Source: Glaciihabitans sp.
Lineage (GTDB): Bacteria > Actinomycetota > Actinomycetes > Actinomycetales > Microbacteriaceae
Assembly (NCBI GenBank): GCA_025465535.1
Contig: JAODMY010000110.1
Span: 19,335 to 83,334 of the forward strand
Reading direction: 5' to 3'
DNA: 64,000 nt
Below the pieces are notes generated by a model, which saw only the letters and a list, made by a program, of their open reading frames with translations, was not told where the DNA came from and ran no database searches. The translations under genes were made by a program, and so were the position numbers. Of the stretch, positions 56,843 to 64,000 are shown piece after piece (the stretch's first letter is position 1; the number at the start of each line of letters is the position of its first letter).

Positions 56843-57901
56843 TCAGATAGCGGGCGCGGCGGGCGCCGCCACCGCACTGCGCGGGATCTCCAGCCACAGG
56901 TTGACCTCGTCGTCCTCGAGCGCCTCCTGGCCGAGAGCACTCGCGCTGTCGTCACCCACCGTGCGCAGTCCGACGACGGTGATGGCGACATCCGATCCCT
57001 CCGGAACCGTTCGCGCGATCACCTTGTCGGCGTCGGTTCCGGCCAGCGCCTCCGCCAGGCGGTTGAGCACGCGCTCCAGATCCTCGTCGGAGAGGTCGTC
57101 GAGACCGCCCTCGTCCAGAAGAGTCACGATGGCGCCGCGGCGCCGCGCGCTCATGACCTGCTCGCGCACGGCATCGTTCAGCAGCTTGCGTCCACGAATC
57201 TCATCGCGGATCGCGCCCTCGAGATGCAGGCACTCCTTACGCTGTTCTTCAGTGAGGTCGCCGTTGGCGTCCTCGATCGTCCGCAGCATCTCCAGGGCCA
57301 TCGAGCTCGTCTGTCCCAAGCGAAACTGACGTTCGAACACGTGGGCCTCCTGGGCGGCCTGCCAGTCGGTCGCCTCGCGTTCGGCGAGGGCAAAGCGCTG
57401 GGCGTCCCGGCTGGCCTTCGCCATGGCGTAGCTGAGCACGTGGGAGATCCCGACCCAGACCACGCTGCCGATGACACCGATGTTGGCGAGCTCTCCGGGA
57501 CCAGCCCAGAGGACGGTCTGGACGACCAGGAATCCGACGCCGATCCACGCGAACGTGTGCCGACGCCTCGTCGAGGTGATCGTCATGAGCGTGCCGACGG
57601 CGGCGACATACCAAGTGCCGTAGCCGTTCTCCAGGTGCGGGTCGAGCTGGCCGCTGACCAGCAGTGGCAACGCGATGACGACCGCGAGATTCAGCCCGGC
57701 CATCCACACCGGTATGCGCGTCGGCCCCCACGGCAGGAGGCTCACGGCCGACGCCACCGCATAGATAATCATGGCGAGGAAGATTGGCCCCGCGCTGAAC
57801 GGAATGCCCCTGATGAGCGAATAGCCTGCGAGCACAAGATGGTAGGCCGAGAAGACGGCGGCCAGGCCGACGACCAGGTAGCGCGGAACCCCGATGTTCA
57901 C
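56843..57901 (-). CDS. Membrane protein with cytoplasmic coiled-coil/kinase-like C-terminus, degenerate sensor-kinase-like partner
   Basis: Six-TM-like N-terminus then helical region (AEREATDWQAAQEAHVFERQFRLGQTSSMALEMLRTIEDANGDL); no recognisable N/G boxes; overlaps the upstream histidine kinase by 4 bp. Confidence 0.65.
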   Translation of the reverse strand: MNIGVPRYLVVGLAAVFSAYHLVLAGYSLIRGIPFSAGPIFLAMIIYAVASAVSLLPWGPTRIPVWMAGLNLAVVIALPLLVSGQLDPHLENGYGTWYVAAVGTLMTITSTRRRHTFAWIGVGFLVVQTVLWAGPGELANIGVIGSVVWVGISHVLSYAMAKASRDAQRFALAEREATDWQAAQEAHVFERQFRLGQTSSMALEMLRTIEDANGDLTEEQRKECLHLEGAIRDEIRGRKLLNDAVREQVMSARRRGAIVTLLDEGGLDDLSDEDLERVLNRLAEALAGTDADKVIARTVPEGSDVAITVVGLRTVGDDSASALGQEALEDDEVNLWLEIPRSAVAAPAAPAI

Positions 57902-59301
57902 TTCGTTACCTCCCCGTCAACGGGCGAGCCAGAGCCGATGGCGTCGAGTGCGTCGGCATCATCCAGCGCATCCTGGTCGACCGGCTCACCTGGTTCGTCC
58001 GGTTCACCTGGTTCGTCCGGTTCATCAGATTCGTCAGGTGCGTCAGATTCGTCAAGTACGTCAGTCGCGACGTTTCGATCGAGTGGCCAGCGAACCGTGA
58101 CGACCGCACCCTGATTCGGCGCTGAGACGATCGAGACCGAGCCGCCGCTGTTCGTCACGCGCTCGACAATCGAAATGCGAACGCCAAGGCGCTCGGTCGG
58201 GACAGCCTCGAGAGCGAAACCGCGGCCAGTATCGCTGATCTCGACCTCGATGCCGCCGGGCCGAACGCCCTTCATGGTGACCCGACGCTCGATCTCCGGC
58301 GAATCGCCGGCGTGCTGGACGCTGTTGACCATCGCCTGCACGGCAGCCGAATACACCGCCTCGCCCGCGCTCATCGGGATCGAACGCGACCCGACGTCCC
58401 CACTTCGAACCCGGAACGGCGGCGACATGGTGGCAGCCGCATCCGTGATCCGCTTGGCGATGGCGCGCAGTCGGATGGTCGTGCCATCGTCCGGCTGCAC
58501 GAGGGCGGCATCGTGCAGATGCCCGATGGCGTTGCCGGCCATGACCGCGGCGAGTTCTTCCGCCTCTGGCGTGTACGCCCGCGCGGCCGAGATCAGCGTC
58601 GTGAGCACGCTGTCGTGCACGATCGAGTCGACCTGAACGCGCTCGACCTCCGTCGCGTGCTGCCGCACAGCGTGCCCGTAACGCTCGAGGGCCGTGCTCT
58701 GCGCCCCGTCGACGTTCGAAGCGGTCTGCCTGAGCATCGTGATGATCACAATGACGGCACCGCCGAGGATGATCGCGTAGATCGCGTCGAGTGCGGCGAG
58801 CGGGACAGTGGCGCTTCCACCGGCAGGCGTGACACGAATGACGCCGTAGGCGATCGGCACGAGAAACAGGTAGACGGACGCTGCCCTGGTCGAGAAAGCG
58901 ATCGCAGCGGTCGAGGTCCCCACGGTCAGAATGAAGTACAGCCAGTAATTGTCGGTGTCGATGTGCGGGTGCAGGACCGCGAAGGGCCAGGAGAGCAGGG
59001 CGACAACGTAGACGCCCGCGACGATCCCGTGCGCCGTCCTGACGAAGCGTCCGATGATCGACAGCACGAGCGCCAGAATGAAGCTCGCGCACAGCGCCGA
59101 AACCACGATGGTGGCCCAGAGCGGACTCGCCTGCTTCACCTGGGACATCAGCGCACCGACCGTCTGGGCGCCGAAGACCAGGCCGCCCACCGCGACCGAG
59201 CGCGACAGTACTTTGTCGACCTGCTTGAGGCTGATCGGATTGCGCGCCAGTTTGAGCTGTGGCGCGCTCCGCAATCCCGGGCTAGACGCCATCACCGCCA
59301 T
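57898..59301 (-). CDS. Sensor histidine kinase with acidic repetitive C-terminal tail
   Basis: HDSVLTTL H-box-like motif; ATPase motifs QAMVNSVQHA, EVEISDTGRGFALEAVPTERLGVRISIVERV; tail DESDAPDESDEPDEPGEPDEPGEP. Confidence 0.85.
   Translation of the reverse strand: MAVMASSPGLRSAPQLKLARNPISLKQVDKVLSRSVAVGGLVFGAQTVGALMSQVKQASPLWATIVVSALCASFILALVLSIIGRFVRTAHGIVAGVYVVALLSWPFAVLHPHIDTDNYWLYFILTVGTSTAAIAFSTRAASVYLFLVPIAYGVIRVTPAGGSATVPLAALDAIYAIILGGAVIVIITMLRQTASNVDGAQSTALERYGHAVRQHATEVERVQVDSIVHDSVLTTLISAARAYTPEAEELAAVMAGNAIGHLHDAALVQPDDGTTIRLRAIAKRITDAAATMSPPFRVRSGDVGSRSIPMSAGEAVYSAAVQAMVNSVQHAGDSPEIERRVTMKGVRPGGIEVEISDTGRGFALEAVPTERLGVRISIVERVTNSGGSVSIVSAPNQGAVVTVRWPLDRNVATDVLDESDAPDESDEPDEPGEPDEPGEPVDQDALDDADALDAIGSGSPVDGEVTK
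57983..58064. repeat. Coding 18-bp tandem repeat (about 4.5 units) in the histidine kinase C-terminal tail
   Basis: ggctcacctggttcgtcc / ggttcacctggttcgtcc / ggttcatcagattcgtca / ggtgcgtcagattcgtca / agtacgtcag. Confidence 0.9.
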
Positions 59302-59983
59302 CCGGATCCAGTCCGGGAAGAATCCCGTCTTCTACCGCGCGACGCAACAGGTCGACCTTGGTCGGGGCGGGGCGACCCACCTCGATGTACTTGACGCGGA
59401 TTCGGTCGAGGTACTCACGCGCTGTCGAGTAGCCGATCCCGAGTTGTTCTGCCGCGAGCTTCAGGGGGAGACCGGATGCGTAGAGGTGGAGGATTTCGCG
59501 CTCGCGTCGACCCAGCTGTGCCTTCGAGAAGTCGCGGTCCGCGTCGATCGCGCTAGCCCACTCGAGGTTGTTGAGCACGTCACCACGAGCGACCGTCGCC
59601 GCGGCCTGCAGGACCGTGCTTGTGGCAGAGGATTTCGGGATGACGCCGGCGGCACCGGCAGCGAGAGCCTCTCGAACACTTGCGACTCGATCCGCGATGC
59701 TGTGAACAAGAACCGCAGACCCGATGGCCTGAACGCGCTTGACGTTGTCGGTGACGACCGAGCCATCGCCGAGGGAGAGGTCGAGCACGACGACATCCAC
59801 TTCACGCTGGTTGAGTCCCTCGATCAGCTCATCGACATTCGCCGCGGCGAGCACGAAGTCGTATCCCGCTTCGATGAAAGCCGTCTTGAGGCCGAGTCGC
59901 ACCGACTCGTGGTCGTCGACCACCGCAACACGCACTGCACTGGCCCGAACGTTGCTCGCTGTCTCGTCGATGGTGGTCTGCAC
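59282..59983 (-). CDS. NarL/LuxR-type response regulator
   Basis: Receiver VRVAVVDDHESVRLGLKTAF...VVVLDLSLGDGS; C-terminal HTH LGRREREILHLYASGLPLKLAAEQLGIGYSTAREYLDRIRVKY. Confidence 0.9.
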   Translation of the reverse strand: MQTTIDETASNVRASAVRVAVVDDHESVRLGLKTAFIEAGYDFVLAAANVDELIEGLNQREVDVVVLDLSLGDGSVVTDNVKRVQAIGSAVLVHSIADRVASVREALAAGAAGVIPKSSATSTVLQAAATVARGDVLNNLEWASAIDADRDFSKAQLGRREREILHLYASGLPLKLAAEQLGIGYSTAREYLDRIRVKYIEVGRPAPTKVDLLRRAVEDGILPGLDPDGGDGV

Positions 59984-60163
59984 TCTGCTCGTTCCCCATT
60001 CACTGCGTTGGGCGCTGTCAGCGGCCGTTTACATGGTATCGGGATTGGGATGAACGAGGGTTGATCCTCACCGGTCGAGTCGCGTGATGCACTTTCCCGC
60101 GGAAGGTGACCTCGAGCAGGCATGCAGTAGTCGCGTAGCAGGCGTGCAGCGGCCGACTACCGG

Positions 60164-61396
60164 CTACGAGACACGCACCAGGCGGGCGACGGCCTCGACG
60201 TGGTGGGTGCTCGGAAACAGGTCGAATGCGCGGAGGCCGGCCAGTTCGTAGCCGCGCTCGCGCAGGAGTCCGACATCCCGACTGAGCGCGACGGGATCGC
60301 AGGCGACGTAGACAAGCTGCGCGGGGGCGAGATCCGCGAGCGCGTTGACGACCTCTTTGCCGGCACCGGAGCGCGGCGGATCGAGCACCACGGTCGCGCC
60401 GCTCAGCCGTGACCCGCCCGCGGTGGCGGCGAGGGTTGCGATCCAGCGTTCGACTCGTGCGGTGATCGCCTGGGCGCCGAGCCACTCGCTCAGGTTTTCG
60501 CCAGCGTGCTCGGTTGCTCGCGGGTCGCTCTCGACACTGGTAATCCGGGTCGTCGAGCCAAAGCGATCGCCCACGGCGGCCGCGAGCAGGCCGACTCCGC
60601 CGTACAGGTCGAGGTTCTGGGCACGGGGGTCGAAGAGCGCGGGGTCGATGGCATCCTGCACAGCACGGGTCAACGTCTCGGCCGCGTGGGCGTGCACCTG
60701 CCAGAATCCGCCGTCGTCGAGTCGGAACTCCCGTTCGCCGACGCGCTCGCGAATGGTTATCGGTTTCTGCCTGCCGACGATGAGACGCGCGCCACCGGTG
60801 GAAGGCTCGAGCACGTCGATGTGCTCCTCTCCCGGAAACAGTTCGTCGAGTGGGGCGGTGGATGAAACGGCGTCGGTCGCCAGTGGCAGGTCGCGGACCT
60901 CGATAACCCGGTGGCTCCTCGCGGCGAACGGACCCGGCCGCCCCTGTTCGTCGACGTGCAGGCGGACCCGCGTGCGCCATCCCGTTCCGTCGGCGTTGCC
61001 GGGCAGAGCCTCGACCGTTACCGCCGAGGCGACGCCGGAATCGAGACCGGCCATTCGCTTGAGGGAGTCGGTGAGAACCTGGCGCTTGAGTTCACGCTGG
61101 TGGCCGATCTCGATGTGCCCGAACTCGGCCCCGCCCGCGCGATCCGCAGGCGCACGGTCGATGCTCGCCGCGCTCCAGACGTGGGGCTGGCGATGCTCGC
61201 TCGCGGTGATCACCGTGACCGTCTCCGCCCGCCAGAACGACTTCTTCGAGTCCTCGGTGATGCGCGCGCGCACGGTTTCGCCGGGGATCGCATCGCTGAC
61301 GAAGACGACTCTGCCCTCGTGGCGAGCGACCGAAATTCCGCCGTGCGCGACGTTGGTAACCTCGAGTTCGAGCTCTCGCCCCTGCATTTCACCCAT
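60164..61396 (-). CDS. TRAM-domain class I SAM-dependent RNA methyltransferase (RlmD/TrmA-like)
   Basis: N-terminal TRAM-like LEVTNVAHGGISVARHEGRVVFVSDAIPGETVRARI; LDLYGGVGLLAAAVG; VVLDPPRSGAGKEVV; YVACDPVALSRDVGLL. Confidence 0.92.
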   Translation of the reverse strand: MGEMQGRELELEVTNVAHGGISVARHEGRVVFVSDAIPGETVRARITEDSKKSFWRAETVTVITASEHRQPHVWSAASIDRAPADRAGGAEFGHIEIGHQRELKRQVLTDSLKRMAGLDSGVASAVTVEALPGNADGTGWRTRVRLHVDEQGRPGPFAARSHRVIEVRDLPLATDAVSSTAPLDELFPGEEHIDVLEPSTGGARLIVGRQKPITIRERVGEREFRLDDGGFWQVHAHAAETLTRAVQDAIDPALFDPRAQNLDLYGGVGLLAAAVGDRFGSTTRITSVESDPRATEHAGENLSEWLGAQAITARVERWIATLAATAGGSRLSGATVVLDPPRSGAGKEVVNALADLAPAQLVYVACDPVALSRDVGLLRERGYELAGLRAFDLFPSTHHVEAVARLVRVS

Positions 61397-61419
61397 CCCT
61401 CAAGCTTAGGAGCAGCATC

Positions 61420-62070
61420 GTGCGTCTCTACCTCGCGTCGACTTCACCAGCGCGACTCGCGACTCTCCGAGCGGCGGGGATCGAGCCGATCCTGCTGTCG
61501 AGCGGCGTTGACGAGGAGGCCGCCGTTCTGGCTGCCGAACTCGCCGCGGCGACTGCGCTGACCGGACCGGAGATGGTTCTGCTGCTCGCGCGGTTGAAGG
61601 CAGAGGCCGTCGCGAGTCACGTCGTGGCCGGCGAGCCGATCGACGGCTTCATCCTGGGCGGCGACTCCGCATTCGAGATCGACGGGGCGATCTACGGAAA
61701 ACCTCACCTGCCAGAGGTCGCGAGGGAGCGCTGGCTGCAGCAGCGCGGTCGCGAGGGTCGGCTGCACTCCGGACACTGGTTGATCGACGCGCGCCGCGAG
61801 TCGTCGGCCGCGGCATCCGCAGGCTCCGTCTCGACCGCGATCGTCCGCTTCGCCGACAACATCTCGGACGCCGAAATCGACGCGTACGTCGCCACAGGCG
61901 AGCCGCTCGAGGTCGCCGGCGCATTTACGATCGACAGTCTCGGCGGGGCGTTCATCCGCGAAATCGTGGGCGATCCGCACGCCGTTGTCGGCCTGTCCCT
62001 CGCCACGGTCCGCGAGTTGCTTCTCGGCTTCGGAGTCAGCTGGCCCGAGCTGTGGAACCTGCCGCGATAG
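61420..62070 (+). CDS. Maf-like nucleoside-triphosphate pyrophosphatase
   Basis: LYLASTSPARLATLRAAGIEPI; GFILGGDSAFEIDGAIYGKPH; VGDPHAVVGLSLATVREL. Confidence 0.93.
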   Translation: MRLYLASTSPARLATLRAAGIEPILLSSGVDEEAAVLAAELAAATALTGPEMVLLLARLKAEAVASHVVAGEPIDGFILGGDSAFEIDGAIYGKPHLPEVARERWLQQRGREGRLHSGHWLIDARRESSAAASAGSVSTAIVRFADNISDAEIDAYVATGEPLEVAGAFTIDSLGGAFIREIVGDPHAVVGLSLATVRELLLGFGVSWPELWNLPR

Positions 62071-62163
62071 CCAACCAGTTGTAGGCATCATCCGTGTTCC
62101 GGGATCCGTTTTGTGCCCTCCGGACAAAAGCGCTGGCCCCTCTGCCCCATAGGCTGGGTAATT

Positions 62164-63918
62164 ATGGCTCGCATCACCAAGGTCCTCATTGCCAATCGCG
62201 GAGAGATTGCGGTGCGCGTCATCCGCGCCGCCCGCGACAGTGGCATTGCATCCGTTGCCGTCTACGCCGACCAGGATCGGGATGCGCGTCACGTCAAGCT
62301 CGCCGATGAGGCATATGCCCTCGAGGGCACGACGAGCGCGGAGACGTATCTCGTCATCGACAAGATCCTGTCGATCGCGCGCCGCTCCGGTGCCGACGCG
62401 ATCCATCCGGGTTACGGATTCCTGGCGGAGAACGCCGGCTTCGCGCAGGCAGTCATCGACGCGGGCATCGCCTGGATCGGGCCATCGCCCGACGCCATCG
62501 AGAAGCTGGGCGACAAGGTCTCGGCAAGGCATATCGCCGAGAAGGTCGGCGCGCCGCTGGCTCCCGGAACGCTCAACCCGGTCTCCGGAGCAGACGAGGT
62601 GCTCGACTTCGTCGATATTCACGGTCTGCCCGTCGCGATCAAGGCGGCGTTCGGCGGCGGCGGTCGCGGTCTCAAGGTCGCCCGCACCCGCGAGGAGATT
62701 CCCGAGCTGTTCGAGTCCGCGACCCGCGAGGCGATCGCGGCCTTCGGGCGCGGCGAGTGCTTCGTCGAGAAGTACCTCGACCAGCCACGTCACGTCGAGA
62801 CCCAGTGCCTCGCCGACTCGCACGGAAACGTCGTCGTCATCTCGACCCGCGACTGCTCGCTGCAGCGTCGACACCAGAAACTCGTCGAGGAGGCGCCAGC
62901 GCCATTCCTGACCGATGAGCAGAACCTCGCGCTGTACACCTCGTCAAAGGCCATCCTCAAGGAGGTCGGCTACGTCGGCGCCGGAACCTGCGAGTTCCTG
63001 GTCGCGAAGGACGGCACGATCTCCTTCCTCGAGGTGAACACTCGGCTGCAGGTCGAGCATCCCGTGTCCGAGGAGGTCACCGGAATCGACCTCGTCCGTG
63101 AGCAGTTCCGCATCGCAGAGGGCGGAACGCTCGAATACGGCGATCCGAAGCCGCGCGGGCACTCGTTCGAATTCCGCATCAACGGTGAGGATGGCGGACT
63201 GAACTTCCTACCCTCCCCCGGCCCCGTTCGCACGCTTCGCCTCCCAGGCGGCCCCGGTGTCCGCGTCGACAGCGGGGTCACGACCGGCGACGTCATCACG
63301 GGAGCCTTCGACTCGCTGCTCGCAAAGCTGATCGTCACGGGATCCAGCCGCGAGGATGCCCTCGAGCGCGCCCGCCGCGCCCTCGACGAATTCGAGGTGA
63401 CGGGGCTGCCAACCGTGCTGCCGTTCCACCGCAAAATCGTGCGTGATCCCGCGTTCACCTCGAACCCCTTCCGCGTCTACACCCGCTGGATCGAAGAGGA
63501 ATTCGTCAACGACATCGAGCCGTGGAGCGGCGAGCTCGAACTCGAGCCGGCCGGCTCAGCCCCCCGCCACAAGGTCGTTGTCGAAGTCGACGGCAAGCGG
63601 ATCGCCGTCTCGCTTCCCACGAAACTGCTTCCGTCATCCGGCGGGCTAGCCAACACTCCGGCCCCGAGGCGCCACGGCGGCGGCGCGGTCAGCACCGTCA
63701 CGGGCGACTCTGTTTCGGCGCCAATGCAGGCGACCGTCGTGAAGCTCGCCGTTGCCGACGGCGACCGGGTCGTCAAGGGCGACCTCGTGCTCGTGCTCGA
63801 GGCCATGAAGATGGAGCAGCCGATTCTCGCGCACAAGGATGGCGTGGTCGCGGCCCTCAATGCGGCGGTCGGCACGACCGTCTCCTCCGGGCACGTGCTG
63901 CTCAGCATCTCCGACTAG
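62164..63918 (+). CDS. Acetyl/propionyl-CoA carboxylase alpha subunit (biotin carboxylase + BCCP)
   Basis: [45 protein letters not shown]; biotinylation motif [12 protein letters not shown]. Confidence 0.97.
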   Translation: MARITKVLIANRGEIAVRVIRAARDSGIASVAVYADQDRDARHVKLADEAYALEGTTSAETYLVIDKILSIARRSGADAIHPGYGFLAENAGFAQAVIDAGIAWIGPSPDAIEKLGDKVSARHIAEKVGAPLAPGTLNPVSGADEVLDFVDIHGLPVAIKAAFGGGGRGLKVARTREEIPELFESATREAIAAFGRGECFVEKYLDQPRHVETQCLADSHGNVVVISTRDCSLQRRHQKLVEEAPAPFLTDEQNLALYTSSKAILKEVGYVGAGTCEFLVAKDGTISFLEVNTRLQVEHPVSEEVTGIDLVREQFRIAEGGTLEYGDPKPRGHSFEFRINGEDGGLNFLPSPGPVRTLRLPGGPGVRVDSGVTTGDVITGAFDSLLAKLIVTGSSREDALERARRALDEFEVTGLPTVLPFHRKIVRDPAFTSNPFRVYTRWIEEEFVNDIEPWSGELELEPAGSAPRHKVVVEVDGKRIAVSLPTKLLPSSGGLANTPAPRRHGGGAVSTVTGDSVSAPMQATVVKLAVADGDRVVKGDLVLVLEAMKMEQPILAHKDGVVAALNAAVGTTVSSGHVLLSISD

Positions 63919-63941
63919 AGCAGTATTTCTCTCCTAACCGC

Positions 63942-64000
63942 GTCTGCCCCCGGGTGATGCGTCTGCCCCCGTACGTACGGGGGCAGACGCATCACCCGGG
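63942..64000. repeat. 66-bp nested palindrome, copy 3 (cut by window edge)
   Basis: gtctgcccccgggtgatgcgtctgcccccgtacgtacgggggcagacgcatcacccggg; 23 bp after the carboxylase alpha stop. Confidence 0.95.

Noticed and set aside
61444-62874. 476-aa minus-strand ORF over maf and carboxylase alpha
   Set aside because: Spans two confident + strand genes; composition typical of a shadow ORF.

Overview
This is a GC-rich actinobacterial chromosome window; gene content and style suggest Microbacteriaceae, but that is inference. It is densely coding and has four blocks. (1) Positions 1-5224: a carbohydrate ABC importer (lipoprotein SBP cut by the window edge, plus two permeases) and a glycogen-debranching-type enzyme. 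(2) Purine biosynthesis genes in pieces: purM, purF, purD, purC, purS, purQ, and separately purE and purK. (3) About 16.7-51.3 kb: a large cell-surface polysaccharide region with a LAL/LuxR-type regulator, many glycosyltransferases, two nucleotide-sugar dehydrogenases, glmS, rmlABCD homologues, two adjacent GMD-like dehydratases, a 1404-aa NodB/repeat/DUF4214 secreted protein, LCP and GtrA proteins. (4) About 51.4-64 kb: a PH-domain protein, birA, a NeuA-HAD fusion, acyl-CoA carboxylase beta/epsilon/alpha, a three-gene two-component locus, a TRAM-type RNA methyltransferase and Maf. No rRNA, convincing tRNA, CRISPR array or transposase was seen. The most interesting non-coding signals are: a dispersed 66-bp nested palindrome in three copies; two inverted-repeat elements with identical 62-bp spacers, one of them inside a CDS; clusters of CCCGCA/TGCGGG motifs in front of polysaccharide genes; short tandem duplications at gene 3' ends, some of which repeat the stop codon; and a structured, ORF-poor 0.7-kb interval at 56120-56842.
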